Origin: a virus
IMG/VR virus record: IMGVR_UViG_3300022602_000008
Span: 1-43,980 of that record
Length of the DNA stretch: 43,980 nt
Direction: 5' to 3' (one strand)
Shown here: positions 8,462 through 16,498 of the stretch, one piece after another
Numbering within the stretch: position 1 is the first letter of the stretch
How the letters are laid out: the number at the start of each line of letters is the position of its first letter
Position numbers and translations under genes: made by a program
Notes under the pieces: model-generated
The model's input: the letters and a program-made list of their open reading frames with translations, nothing else
Told to the model about the DNA's origin: nothing
Databases searched by the model: none

Positions 8462-9751
8462 ATGAAAAACTTTATTTTAATAGCACTAAGCTTTTTAACA
8501 CTTACCGCGAATGCGGGTTACGACACAGGGACCGCAAATCAAATCTATAAAATCCCATCAAAAGGCGGGAAGGCTGTGTTTACTTCAGTAGTACCGCCAA
8601 AAATTTCTCTTTTTGGTTACAATATTTATTCAGGAAATGTTCAAGGACCTGGCTTATATAAACTTACATTTAATACAGCAGCGTCAATGTCTGCGGGGGA
8701 TATTTATAGAACTAGTGGAGCTACGGGCACTTTATGTACTGCTATTAATACAATTAGTTCGGCCAGTTCGAACACCTTTAATTGTACCAATCCTTTACCA
8801 AATGGGGGCGGTTCAAACGTGGTTTTAACGGCCGTATCAGGAAGTGGAAGCTATAATTTATACATAACTGGCGGTCCTGGTTTGGCGATAGTTTACAATC
8901 AGACCTACTTTTTTCAAACATCGGGAACCCATAACGTAACCGCTGGAGCAACTTACACAAATAATGGAGTGACGTTTACAATCCCTTCTACGGTAACTTC
9001 TGGCGATGGTTATCAATTATTGGGTACTGGATTCGGAACACCATCAGCAGGAGGTACTTTAACAAAAGCTTCGGGAACTGGCGACTCTACAATAACATTC
9101 TTAAGTTTTACTAACGCTTATATTTTTAATCCTACACCTTCATATATAAAAATAAAAATTTGCGGAGGAGGCGGAGGAGGTGCCGGATCTGGAACAAGTG
9201 GCACTGGTGGAGTAGGCGGAAATGGTGACTATTCTAGGTTTAATCCGAATGGCCCAACTTACAATGTTGGAATACAAGTAGAGGGTGGACAAGGCTCAGG
9301 TGGAGTAATTGGTGGATTAGGTGGTGGGTATAACGGGGTAAATGAAATTTACGGATTAATGACAGGAATGTTAATTGCCGGATTAAATGGAGAAAGTGGA
9401 CTTAGATCTGCTGGAGGAACTAATTACACTATTCCTTACAGTCCTAAAGGCGGATCTTCTCCATTAGGAACAGCGTCTCTTTATGGTGTTCCTATTGATG
9501 GATTTTGTGCTGGTGGAGCAGGACAATCTAACGGAAATGCTGCAAATAGTTCTGCTGGTGGTGGCGGCGGTGCTGGTCAATATGGAGAAGCTTATTTAGG
9601 AACACTCGCTGGAGCACTACCTAAATTAGGCGGTTATTATTATTCTACATACGCGTTAGGAACCGCTGGAGCTGGAGGAACCGCCGGAACAGGTGGAGTA
9701 TCAGGGAACTCTGGTACTGGCGGCGCAATGATAATCGAAGAATACCAATAA
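8462..9751 (+). CDS. Gly-rich adhesin-like protein with Sec signal peptide
   Basis: A 429-residue protein with GAAGGAGAATG upstream. It begins with a textbook Sec signal peptide (MKNF, a hydrophobic run to residue 14, then TANA-G as cleavage site near residue 19). The mature part is beta-rich and contains a repeated unit around GxxYxxTSG-type strands. From residue 232 there is a Gly cluster of six in a row (KICGGGGGG), followed by about 190 residues dense in GG and GGxGG patterns. Such Gly-rich tips occur in phage fibres (T-even gp38-like adhesins, for instance), but a signal peptide is unexpected for a virion protein assembled in the cytoplasm. It may instead be exported to the host envelope. 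Confidence 0.6.
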   Translation: MKNFILIALSFLTLTANAGYDTGTANQIYKIPSKGGKAVFTSVVPPKISLFGYNIYSGNVQGPGLYKLTFNTAASMSAGDIYRTSGATGTLCTAINTISSASSNTFNCTNPLPNGGGSNVVLTAVSGSGSYNLYITGGPGLAIVYNQTYFFQTSGTHNVTAGATYTNNGVTFTIPSTVTSGDGYQLLGTGFGTPSAGGTLTKASGTGDSTITFLSFTNAYIFNPTPSYIKIKICGGGGGGAGSGTSGTGGVGGNGDYSRFNPNGPTYNVGIQVEGGQGSGGVIGGLGGGYNGVNEIYGLMTGMLIAGLNGESGLRSAGGTNYTIPYSPKGGSSPLGTASLYGVPIDGFCAGGAGQSNGNAANSSAGGGGGAGQYGEAYLGTLAGALPKLGGYYYSTYALGTAGAGGTAGTGGVSGNSGTGGAMIIEEYQ

Positions 9752-9754
9752 AAT

Positions 9755-10027
9755 ATGCTACAAATCGATCCAGACAAATCGACGTCGTTTCTAAATAAAG
9801 ACACCATGATCCCTTTGGGCCTTGTGGTAGGCATCGTCTACATTGTCATGTGGGCAACACATGTGAGCGATAAGATCGAAGCACAGGCGCTCGAATTGTC
9901 TTTACAAAGTAAAGCACAAGAAGAGTACCGAAACGCTGTAAAGAACATTGACCAGCGTTTGCTTCGCCTGGAGATCACGACAAACTCAGTAGCAAAAAAG
10001 TTGAAGGTTCCTCATGATGACCAATAG
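9755..10027 (+). CDS. Single-pass membrane protein with coiled coil (lysis region)
   Basis: A 90-residue protein with one membrane segment near residues 20-37 (IPLGLVVGIVYIVMWAT), a short polar N-terminus, and a charged heptad-like helix from residue 40 to 80 (VSDKIEAQALELSLQSKAQEEYRNAVKNIDQRLLRLE, split here only by size). This is the layout of inner-membrane spanins (Rz-like) and of some small holins. It overlaps the lysozyme gene by 14 bases. With a lipoprotein encoded further downstream, an inner-membrane spanin role is attractive, but the C-terminus is short for Rz, so the call stays tentative. Confidence 0.55.
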   Translation: MLQIDPDKSTSFLNKDTMIPLGLVVGIVYIVMWATHVSDKIEAQALELSLQSKAQEEYRNAVKNIDQRLLRLEITTNSVAKKLKVPHDDQ

Positions 10028-10592
10028 TGACTACGAAGTTACTTATTCTACAGCAAAAATTACCGATTCTCCTATTGTGAAAAAAGAACTTGAATCAGTT
10101 TGTAAAGTCATTCTTGATAACCAAGAAATTTATAAACGAGTAGAAAAAGCAACAGGAATACCGTGGATAGCTATTGCTTGCGTTCATTATCGAGAAGCAA
10201 ATCAAAATTTTAATTCTCACCTACACAATGGCGATCCATTGACGGAAAGAACTACTCATGTGCCTTCGGGTAGACCAGTGGTAGGAGAGCCTCCTTTTAC
10301 ATGGGTCGAGTCGGCCATTGATTCGTTTTCGCTCGAATGGAAACCAAGTACATGGACTCTAGGCTCGTGCCTTTTGTTTCTCGAATGCTTCAACGGTAAA
10401 GGGTATTCAAAACACGGAGTAGCAAGCCCGTATCTTTGGGACTATACCGACAAATATGTTTCGGGGCTCTTTGTGGCCGATGGAACTTTTGACCCAAACA
10501 AAAAAGAATCAAGACCTGGATGCGCTGCAATTTTAATCACTTTGCAGTCTAAAGGGGTAATTCTTGATTTCTCTGGCAATATGCTTGCCTAA
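10014..10592 (+). CDS. Endolysin, lysozyme-like fold
   Basis: A 192-residue protein matching a phage lysin family with the hallmark HLHNGDPLTERTTHVPSGRP (about residues 76-95), preceded by IPWIAIACVHYREANQNF, whose Glu is the likely catalytic acid. The later segment (SATDSF..., W..G..LLFLECFNGKGY, SPYLWDYTDKYVSGLFV.DG.FDP...RPGCAAIL) also fits this family. It should cleave peptidoglycan glycan strands at lysis. No signal peptide or SAR segment is present, so it would need a holin for release; a holin-like gene follows. Start is the ATG at 10014 or the adjacent ATG three bases later. Confidence 0.75.
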   Translation: MMTNSDYEVTYSTAKITDSPIVKKELESVCKVILDNQEIYKRVEKATGIPWIAIACVHYREANQNFNSHLHNGDPLTERTTHVPSGRPVVGEPPFTWVESAIDSFSLEWKPSTWTLGSCLLFLECFNGKGYSKHGVASPYLWDYTDKYVSGLFVADGTFDPNKKESRPGCAAILITLQSKGVILDFSGNMLA

Positions 10593-10624
10593 CAAATACA
10601 CTGTATAAAACCAAGGAGGTTTTT

Positions 10625-11128
10625 ATGAAAACTATTGTGACTTTTTTAGCTCTACTTTTTTGTTTTGCTGTACCAGCTTTGGCTCAATCGGGCCTTAGTT
10701 CTATCGCTTCAAGCGTTCAATCTTCTCAAAGCATTGACATTGGTACTTTTATCACTGACGTGAGCGGTATCATTAATTCGACAAAAGGAAGCGTACCTAT
10801 CGGGGTAAAACTTGCGGGTCTCGTTCTTCTCATTATTGCATCTTTCAAAGTAAGTTTTTTGCAACCATTCTGGGAAAAGCTTGGAAAGTTTCAAAGCTTC
10901 GCAGCGCCAGTGCTTGGCTTGCTTTTAGGGTTACTTTTGTACGGAGTGCAAGGATCTTTGACCCTTGCGAGCGTATGCGCGTATCTTGCTTCGGGTGCGG
11001 GTGCTCTTGGTCTCCATGAGATTCTTGACGGCATTAAAGCAATCCCTGGTATTGGTCACGGCTACGTTGCTGTCATTGACGCTATCGAAGCCGTTTTAGG
11101 TAAACCAACACCGCCACCAGCGGCTTAG
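10625..11128 (+). CDS. Holin-like membrane protein with signal peptide
   Basis: A 167-residue protein with a strong AAGGAGG site. Residues 1-20 are a Sec signal or first membrane helix ending PALA-Q. The mature part has at least two further hydrophobic segments, near residues 58-78 (GVKLAGLVLLIIASFKVSF) and 88-125 (FAAPVLGLLLGLLLYGV, LASVCAYLASGAGALGL), and a Pro-rich tail. Position directly after the endolysin suggests a holin. A cleavable signal peptide in front of a holin is uncommon, so a membrane or periplasmic accessory role is an alternative. No conserved holin family could be named. Confidence 0.55.
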   Translation: MKTIVTFLALLFCFAVPALAQSGLSSIASSVQSSQSIDIGTFITDVSGIINSTKGSVPIGVKLAGLVLLIIASFKVSFLQPFWEKLGKFQSFAAPVLGLLLGLLLYGVQGSLTLASVCAYLASGAGALGLHEILDGIKAIPGIGHGYVAVIDAIEAVLGKPTPPPAA

Positions 11129-11145
11129 TATTTTAGGAGGATCTC

Positions 11146-11559
11146 ATGATAGTAAACTACATTGCAAAGGACGATCGCGGAAACGTAGGCCCAACTATTC
11201 CACTTACTCAGGGAGAAAGTCGAAACGTATGGATTTATTTGTTTAACGCCGATGGAACACCTTTTACATACTCAGGAACTATTAGCGAGATCCTCCTTAA
11301 GATCTTTTCTCAAATCAATCAATCGTCAATCAGCAAAAAGTTTTCTTTAAGCACTGTCAGCGTGATTACTGAGTCGGGTGCTTCAACTTCTAACTTAATC
11401 GGGTTTAAGTTTCAACTTACGGCAGCCGATAGCTTAAGTATGGCTCCAAATAATAGCGGTCTTCCTATGACTTGCTTTATTACTGATTCGAGCAGCAACG
11501 TGCTTGAAATTGATTTCCCAAATCTTTTTAGCATCAGTTTACCGATTGTACAAACATGA
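11146..11559 (+). CDS. Small beta-rich protein, BppU-type N-terminal domain-like
   Basis: A 137-residue protein with TAGGAGG upstream. The pattern PLTQGESRNVWIYLFNADGTPFTYSGTISEILLKI resembles the N-terminal adaptor domain of baseplate upper proteins: a beta sandwich beginning with a polar strand, then 'Gly-Thr-Pro-x-x-x-ser/leu-Gly' before a long strand. A similar layout appears in the protein at 31113-31523 (136 residues), so the phage may have two copies of this adaptor type. Here it sits oddly after the lysis genes. It is probably a virion appendage component; this rests on weak similarity. Confidence 0.45.
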   Translation: MIVNYIAKDDRGNVGPTIPLTQGESRNVWIYLFNADGTPFTYSGTISEILLKIFSQINQSSISKKFSLSTVSVITESGASTSNLIGFKFQLTAADSLSMAPNNSGLPMTCFITDSSSNVLEIDFPNLFSISLPIVQT

Positions 11560-11951
11560 GCGATCAGCCTGGGATACCTTTACCATTAAACCCCGATAAC
11601 GCTACTCTTCACCTAGTGAATAACGTAGTGAACGGGGTTATCATGAACCTAGCACTTAAATCAGCGGAAGCCTCGATCGAAGCCGCAGTCCCAGAACTTG
11701 CTTTACCTATTATCAAACAAATTTTTGAGCTTGCTATGAAAACGGCTTTCTCTTACGTCGATACTGCGGCCTTACAGATTGCCGCTTTAACAGTAACCGA
11801 TGCCCAAACAAACGCAGAGTCGGCAGCGTATTCGAACGCGGTAAACTCTTTACAAACTGCAATTAAGTCAGGAGACCAAAATGCAATTGACCAAGCTAAA
11901 AAAGATTTCGCTGCACGCCTCGGGGTTCTTATTCATTTTGATGGGTCTTAA
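11556..11951 (+). CDS. Helical protein of unknown function
   Basis: A 131-residue protein that starts within the previous stop (ATGA). It is almost entirely helical and Ala-rich, with a hydrophobic stretch at residues 45-65 (AVPELALPIIKQIFELAMKTAF) and an amphipathic stretch with many Asn and Gln toward the C-terminus. No family is recognised. Its 3' end overlaps the lipoprotein gene by 71 bases in another frame, an arrangement seen for nested Rz/Rz1 spanin pairs. It has no clear signal anchor, though, so calling it a spanin partner would go beyond the evidence. Confidence 0.55.
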   Translation: MSDQPGIPLPLNPDNATLHLVNNVVNGVIMNLALKSAEASIEAAVPELALPIIKQIFELAMKTAFSYVDTAALQIAALTVTDAQTNAESAAYSNAVNSLQTAIKSGDQNAIDQAKKDFAARLGVLIHFDGS

Positions 11952-12249
11952 TGCGTGCGTGACCGTAAAAAATCAACGCTGGTATGGAGACGCCGGAGAC
12001 CAGGGAGCGGTTTACTTTGAAACTTTGACTACCGCTTCGGGCGAACTTTCTAAAGCTGAATGGGACGCATTACGTTTCGGGATGGTTTGTTCTACTCCTC
12101 AGAGTTTTGCTGATACAAAAGCCGTTATTGAACAGCTTTGTAATTTTACTAAACGATGTAAATATAGAATTGATTCTCAAGGAAATGTGCAACAGTATCT
12201 TGATTTTTTAGACAAAGCCGCTAACTTTGTGCCAGCGGCTAAGAATTAA
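11881..12249 (+). CDS. Lipoprotein, candidate outer-membrane spanin
   Basis: A 122-residue protein begins inside the previous gene in a different frame. It has a lipoprotein signal: KLKKIS, a hydrophobic stretch, then LMGLNAC with the lipid-attachment Cys at residue 26. The mature portion is polar and includes three more Cys (positions near 70, 87 and 93). Short lipoproteins partly nested in an upstream gene at the end of a lysis cassette are typical of o-spanins (Rz1). This one is longer than Rz1 and not Pro-rich, so exclusion lipoprotein is an alternative. Its stop overlaps the end of the minus-strand nuclease gene by 11 bases. Confidence 0.6.
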   Translation: MQLTKLKKISLHASGFLFILMGLNACVTVKNQRWYGDAGDQGAVYFETLTTASGELSKAEWDALRFGMVCSTPQSFADTKAVIEQLCNFTKRCKYRIDSQGNVQQYLDFLDKAANFVPAAKN

Positions 12250-12589
12250 GTTTTTGAACAACGGTACGAGACTCGGGCTTTATGATTACTTTGCACATGG
12301 CAAGCTTAAGTAAAAGCTGGTAACTACTTTCAAAATTTTTAGGGTAAACCACTAAGCCTATACCGCCAGCGTTTATGATTTTTTTCAATACCCATTTTTG
12401 TATTTCGTCGGGATCTTCGAATTCATCTTTTTTCAACTCTAAAGCTACAAAATGACCGTTTACACAGCCAATATAATCAGGGATTCCTACTATGGAAAGC
12501 ATTTGCGTTTTGCACCACCAAGACCGAGGCAAAGCATCAAGGACGGGCTTAATCTTTTCCTTGAACTTTGTTTCGGGTTTCTTGCTCAT
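12239..12589 (-). CDS. VRR-NUC family endonuclease
   Basis: A 116-residue protein of the PD-(D/E)xK superfamily. The catalytic residues visible are Asp38 in GIPD, Glu51 and Lys53 in ALELKK, and Gln64 in EIQKW. This is the usual VRR-NUC layout. I chose the ATG overlapping the DNA polymerase stop (ATGA) rather than an upstream ATG ten codons earlier, because the coupled start is standard for this operon. VRR-NUC proteins next to a family A polymerase and an SNF2 helicase are common in phage replication modules; they are thought to act on branched DNA during replication or recombination. It is the last gene of the leftward operon. Confidence 0.85.
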   Translation of the reverse strand: MSKKPETKFKEKIKPVLDALPRSWWCKTQMLSIVGIPDYIGCVNGHFVALELKKDEFEDPDEIQKWVLKKIINAGGIGLVVYPKNFESSYQLLLKLAMCKVIIKPESRTVVQKLNS

Positions 12590-14433
12590 GCCTCGGGAAG
12601 TCCTTTTGTTTGATCCCACTTTGCGAAAGACTTGTAGGAATGGGTTACGTCACATTCTAAGAAACAACCATGGCGAGGAACGTATACCCTTTCCATGATT
12701 TCCTTGAACTTAAGAATATGCGCAAGCTCCGAGCGATGCACTTGAAAAAGAAGCTCATCGTGTACCTGGAGCAAAATTCTAGATCTCAATTGATTTTCTC
12801 TGATGTAAGCGTCAAGTAACACCATAGCCCGACGAACGACTCCCGCGCCTGATCCCTGGATTAAATGGTTAGGAAGTACATAAGCGAACTTTGGATCGTC
12901 AAGGTGTGACCTAAATCCCGTGAAGTTAAAAATGTACCCTCTTTTTTCGCCGTTACTCATTACTTGCTGGGTCATTGTCTTAACGGCTGGGAGCTTCGAA
13001 AAGTACAGGTTCTTAAGCTCTTGAGCTTCCTGCCTGGGAAGTCCAAGGGCTCTCGCCAGCTTATCTACTCCCATCCCGTACAAAAGCCCAAAATTAAGCG
13101 TCTTGGCTTGTTTACGGGTAACGCCCACAAGATCCGCAGTCGCTTGGTGAACGTCCATACCGTCGTTTATGGCGGTAATAAGCTGGCGCTCATTTGCGTA
13201 ATCAGCCATTAGCCTATATTCTTGTTGCTTATAGTCAATTGGGACGTAGACCCATTCCTCGTTTAAGGGTACAAAACAGCGCCGGACTAAAAACTCTTTG
13301 TCCTTGTCTTCGTCCTCGTCTTCCTTCGGAAGGTTCTGAAGGTTCGGGTTCGAGTATGAAAACCTCAAAGTCTCGGTTCCGGCCTGGCGCATGTTCGCAT
13401 GAATCAAATCGTTTTCATCGGCGTAATATAAAAAATTACTGTAGTAGGTGGACGCCAATTTTTGAACACTTCTAATCTTTCGTATCTGCTCGGCGATCGG
13501 GTGATCAAGGTCATCGAGAACGGCCTTAGCGGTCGAATCCTTGCCCGTCGCGGTCTTTGGAAGGACTAGGCCAGCGTTTCTAAAAACTGGCCCGAAACAA
13601 GATGGGGAATCCTCAAACTCAACTCCCGTCATTTCCTTAAACTTCAAAGCCTCGGCCTCTGATCTCAAATTACACTCGGCTAATGCTCTTTCAATGTAGT
13701 TTCGTTCAATTTTAATGCCTGTTTGTTCAATCTCGAAGCACGCCTTAGTCAAGCGACGTTCCCAGGTCATAAGACCCGTGACGGTAGGCTGGGAAGGGTT
13801 TTCTACCTCTGCGTCCTGCTCTTTGGCTTCCTCGATCTGGTTTAATCCAATCGCTCTCGTGATTCTGGCGTCGGTAGATCCATATTCGGACATGAGAGGA
13901 AAAGGAACTTTATCAAAATGCTTCCTGGTAATAGGGCGACCCCGAACCACGGCTTTTGTGATTAGTTTATTTGCGGAGATATACTCATCGACTCTTTCAT
14001 CTTTCAAGTAACCCCGACGCTTGGCGATTGACCCCAGGGAATAAGGTTTATGCCCCATATAGTCGTTACGGAGGACGCGCTCCATAACTTCCGTGTCATG
14101 GATCGCGCCCATGACATACAGCCCTTCCTTGGATAGCATGCCCAAATCAAATTTAGCATTCTGCAAAAAGAAAAGCGAATTTTCGTTATCAAGAATAGGG
14201 GAAAGGCGCTCAATCCAAGACCTGGGAATCAAGTACTCATCGGGAGCAACATGGCCCAGGTGATCGGGTTCAGCGTTAAAATTAAAATAGTAAGCGTCAT
14301 CTTCGTCAGCGAAAATGATCGAAAAAAGTCTATCCTCTTGTTCAAGACCTGTAGTCTCGGTATCGAGACCATAAAGCCCGTTTAAAGAAAGCTTATCGAC
14401 TACACTCTGAAACTCTTTTCTTTTTACGATCAT
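12586..14433 (-). CDS. polA: DNA polymerase, family A, with 3'-5' exonuclease
   Basis: A 615-residue polymerase I-type enzyme for phage DNA replication. The proofreading domain has Exo I (DTETTG, D24/E26), Exo II (NAKFDLGML, D96) and Exo III (YGSTDARI, Y184/D188). The polymerase domain has RFSYSNPNLQNLP (357-369), motif A PIDYKQQEYR with D400 and E405, motif B RKQAKTLNFGLLYG with R440, K444, F448 and Y452, and motif C VHDE (557-560). All catalytic residues are present. No 5' nuclease domain exists, as in phage enzymes. Phe at motif B position 448 is the usual deoxy-favouring residue. The gene overlaps the small RHH gene by 41 bases. Confidence 0.97.
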   Translation of the reverse strand: MIVKRKEFQSVVDKLSLNGLYGLDTETTGLEQEDRLFSIIFADEDDAYYFNFNAEPDHLGHVAPDEYLIPRSWIERLSPILDNENSLFFLQNAKFDLGMLSKEGLYVMGAIHDTEVMERVLRNDYMGHKPYSLGSIAKRRGYLKDERVDEYISANKLITKAVVRGRPITRKHFDKVPFPLMSEYGSTDARITRAIGLNQIEEAKEQDAEVENPSQPTVTGLMTWERRLTKACFEIEQTGIKIERNYIERALAECNLRSEAEALKFKEMTGVEFEDSPSCFGPVFRNAGLVLPKTATGKDSTAKAVLDDLDHPIAEQIRKIRSVQKLASTYYSNFLYYADENDLIHANMRQAGTETLRFSYSNPNLQNLPKEDEDEDKDKEFLVRRCFVPLNEEWVYVPIDYKQQEYRLMADYANERQLITAINDGMDVHQATADLVGVTRKQAKTLNFGLLYGMGVDKLARALGLPRQEAQELKNLYFSKLPAVKTMTQQVMSNGEKRGYIFNFTGFRSHLDDPKFAYVLPNHLIQGSGAGVVRRAMVLLDAYIRENQLRSRILLQVHDELLFQVHRSELAHILKFKEIMERVYVPRHGCFLECDVTHSYKSFAKWDQTKGLPEA

Positions 14434-14593
14434 TTTTCTTTACCAGACTTTCTCTTGCAAGCTGGATCAAGGTGTCAATGTACTCAGATCGTGACTTAAA
14501 ATTAAGTCTCGCCATTTCAACGTCTACCCATTCCAGGTTTGATTTTTTTACTCTCGTGTACAGTATCGCGTCTCGGGGTTCTTTTTTAAGCAT
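14393..14593 (-). CDS. Small ribbon-helix-helix-like protein
   Basis: A 66-residue basic protein between the DnaQ-like and polymerase genes, overlapping both (8 and 41 bases). Residues 10-50 fit a ribbon-helix-helix fold: a strand (LYTRVKKSN), a helix (LEWVDVEMARLNF), the turn with SRSEY, and a second helix (IDTLIQLARESL). Such proteins bind DNA as dimers and often regulate their own operon. The C-terminal tail is Lys/Arg-rich. Fold assignment is from pattern only. It could regulate polymerase expression or be a DNA-binding accessory factor. Confidence 0.6.
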   Translation of the reverse strand: MLKKEPRDAILYTRVKKSNLEWVDVEMARLNFKSRSEYIDTLIQLARESLVKKNDRKKKRVSECSR

Positions 14594-15359
14594 TGGGTTC
14601 CTCTTTTCTAATGAGACTCAGTTTATAACCTGAACTCGCAGCGGTAGCCTTTGCTTTCTCTTTATCAAATTCCTTGATGCTCTTGATCCAAATTTTATTT
14701 TGAGAATCGAAACGAAAACCTTGTTGTTTGATTTCTGATTTCATTTTCTCAAACTCGCATTTCTTGGTCACGAACATTTCGTCTTTATTAAACGGCATTA
14801 CCGCCTGGACTACCAGGCTAGGCGACTTTGCCCAGTTTATAATTTGTTCCCAGTCATATTTATCGGCGACTTTTAGCATTGTCAACACGTCGAAAATCGC
14901 TCGATGCGCGAACGGGTTTAAAAACCCATGTTCAGCGGCTAAATGAACTAATTTCCTGGTATTCATGTTCGGTGGATAATCCACGTCGCATGAAGTATCG
15001 ACCCATAATTTTTTAACAACTTCCATTGAATGGCGTTCGCAATTTGCTTCGTAGATCGGGCGATCAAATAAATTACCATTGTGCGCGACGATCGCGTCGG
15101 CCATTTTGAAAATTCCGTTAACGATCGAAAAAACGTCCTTATGGGGTTTACCATGCGTTTTTAAGTCTTCCATCGTAATGCCGTTGATAGCGCTGGCGTT
15201 TGGGTCAATCTCGCCAATATGCTCACCAAAAATGAAGGAATTGTAAACGATGACGGGCTTTCGTTTTTCAGTGTCCCATAGGACTACGCCAGCCTCAATG
15301 ATGTGATCGGCTTTAACGTCAAGCCCCGTGGTTTCCGTGTCGAATCCTGCTATTAACAT
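14586..15359 (-). CDS. DnaQ-like DEDDh 3'-5' exonuclease
   Basis: A 257-residue protein whose first 160 residues form a DEDDh exonuclease: D7 and E9 in FDTETTG, D99 in HNGNLFDRP, and H152/D157 in HRAIFD. These five residues complete the catalytic set. Residues 160-257 form a C-terminal extension (ending QGFRFDSQNKIWIKSI...KATAASSGYKLSLI) that looks like a small beta-alpha module often attached to phage exonucleases. Since the polymerase already has its own proofreading domain, this enzyme probably trims DNA or RNA ends in repair or degradation of host nucleic acid. It ends 8 bases into the RHH gene. Confidence 0.9.
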   Translation of the reverse strand: MLIAGFDTETTGLDVKADHIIEAGVVLWDTEKRKPVIVYNSFIFGEHIGEIDPNASAINGITMEDLKTHGKPHKDVFSIVNGIFKMADAIVAHNGNLFDRPIYEANCERHSMEVVKKLWVDTSCDVDYPPNMNTRKLVHLAAEHGFLNPFAHRAIFDVLTMLKVADKYDWEQIINWAKSPSLVVQAVMPFNKDEMFVTKKCEFEKMKSEIKQQGFRFDSQNKIWIKSIKEFDKEKAKATAASSGYKLSLIRKEEPNA

Positions 15360-15380
15360 CCGTGTTCCATTCTCTCGCGT

Positions 15381-15611
15381 TTATTTTTCTTCGTAATACA
15401 GCTCGTACTTTTTGCACTTCATGACTACGGTGGTTCGCTTAAGATTAAGCTGGTCGCCAGCTTTTTGCTTAACTCGCCCATTTAAATCAAGGTACTTCTT
15501 AAGGATTGCACGCTCAAAATCGCAAAGCAACTCTTGCAAATCAATCTTTGTGTTTTCGGCAGCCATTAAAACTACTTTTGCATTTCCTCGCATTACTACA
15601 ACTTCAATCAT
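15381..15611 (-). CDS. Fis-type helix-turn-helix DNA-binding protein
   Basis: A 76-residue protein. Residues 31-73 match the Fis / NtrC C-terminal helix-turn-helix: FERAILKKYLDLNGRVKQ, KAGDQLNLKRTTVVMKCKKYEL. The pattern L...GN...AA..LGI.RTTL..KL..Y can be followed throughout. Fis-like proteins bend DNA and influence transcription, recombination and replication. A strong AAGGAGG site precedes the ATG, right after an intrinsic terminator that separates this gene from the ssDNA-binding protein gene. The N-terminal 28 residues are a strand-rich cap (MIEVVVMRGNAKVVLMA). A role in phage or host transcription control is inferred. Confidence 0.75.
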   Translation of the reverse strand: MIEVVVMRGNAKVVLMAAENTKIDLQELLCDFERAILKKYLDLNGRVKQKAGDQLNLKRTTVVMKCKKYELYYEEK

Positions 15612-15626
15612 ACGTTCCTCCTTGAT

Positions 15627-15657
15627 AAAAAACCCAGGGGCTCAAAACCCCTGGGTT
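15627..15657 (-). terminator. Intrinsic terminator inside the early operon
   Basis: Read on the minus strand this is AACCCAGGGG, loop TTTTGAG, CCCCTGGGTT and then a run of six T. The 10-base stem is perfect. It lies between the stop of the ssDNA-binding protein gene and the Shine-Dalgarno of the Fis-like gene, so it should reduce transcription of the Fis-DnaQ-polymerase-nuclease genes unless read through or antiterminated. Confidence 0.85.
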
Positions 15658-15669
15658 CCATTGAACAGA

Positions 15670-16497
15670 TTAGAAATTCTCGTTTACTGGTACTTCTTCC
15701 CGAGTCGTACTAGAAACTTCAGCCTCAACGTCAGAGTGATCCACCTTAACGCTACCGCCTCGAATCGTTTTAATCCATTCAAACGCTTCGGCTACTTCCG
15801 CGTTTGTAGATGGGCGGCTTTCTTGCACGTCCATCACTACAAAAGTGCCTTTGTCATTTGATTCTTTATTTCCAACTAGCTTCATGGTCATTGAAGCGGG
15901 GGTCTTACCAGCTTTCAAGTTTTTCATGTACATTGTGGTCGCAAGCTTTTGCCCAGCCCTGGCGCTTGAGCTTCTAAAACTTAGAACGTAAGGAATCGCG
16001 CCGCCTTCTTTGATCTCTTTAGGAAGAAGGACATAATAGTCCATGGTCCTGAATCGACGAATAGCTTGGCCTTCTTCGTTCACGTCACCGTCATAGCTTA
16101 GGTTTTCGTTTTCTGCCGTGATCGCAATTCGGCCAGAAAATTTAAAATCCGGCTGGTTTTTCTTACCTTGGTCAGTAAAAATCACCCATACCTTTTCAAG
16201 ATAAAAAGGAACAAACTCGATAGGGGAATTAAGATCGCCCAAACAAATATTGTTAAGAGAATCTCGGAACTCTCCGAATTTCGCATCGCCAGCCGTCACT
16301 TTCTTACTCATTGGTTGCATCGCTAAAATCTTAGGAATCACAACGTCGCGCGCGGTAAGCGCCTGGACGCCCCACTCGTTAGCATCGAAAACAGTTTCAG
16401 ATACAGCTACTTCTTTATTCTCGATTGTTTCAATTGCTTTGTTTACGACTTCTGGATGCACTACCTCTGCTTTTACTTCGTGTTTTTGCTTGCTCAT
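15670..16497 (-). CDS. Probable single-stranded DNA-binding protein
   Basis: A 275-residue protein with a disordered Lys/Glu/Val N-terminus (residues 1-40), a central beta-rich region (about 45-240) that includes SPIEFVPFYLEKVWVIFTDQ, RRFRTMDYYVLLP and AIPYVLSFRSSSARAGQKLATTMYM, and an acidic C-terminus ending EEVPVNENF. An acidic tail closing on Phe is the hallmark of phage SSBs such as T7 gp2.5, where that Phe contacts replication partners. The gene sits in the replication operon beside polymerase, helicase and exonuclease genes. Family similarity is not certain; the call is by architecture and context. Confidence 0.65.
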   Translation of the reverse strand: MSKQKHEVKAEVVHPEVVNKAIETIENKEVAVSETVFDANEWGVQALTARDVVIPKILAMQPMSKKVTAGDAKFGEFRDSLNNICLGDLNSPIEFVPFYLEKVWVIFTDQGKKNQPDFKFSGRIAITAENENLSYDGDVNEEGQAIRRFRTMDYYVLLPKEIKEGGAIPYVLSFRSSSARAGQKLATTMYMKNLKAGKTPASMTMKLVGNKESNDKGTFVVMDVQESRPSTNAEVAEAFEWIKTIRGGSVKVDHSDVEAEVSSTTREEVPVNENF

Positions 16498-16498
16498 A

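Noticed and set aside
13715-14011. Plus-strand open frame antisense to the DNA polymerase gene
   Set aside because: It is the mirror of a gene with all catalytic motifs and no ribosome site.
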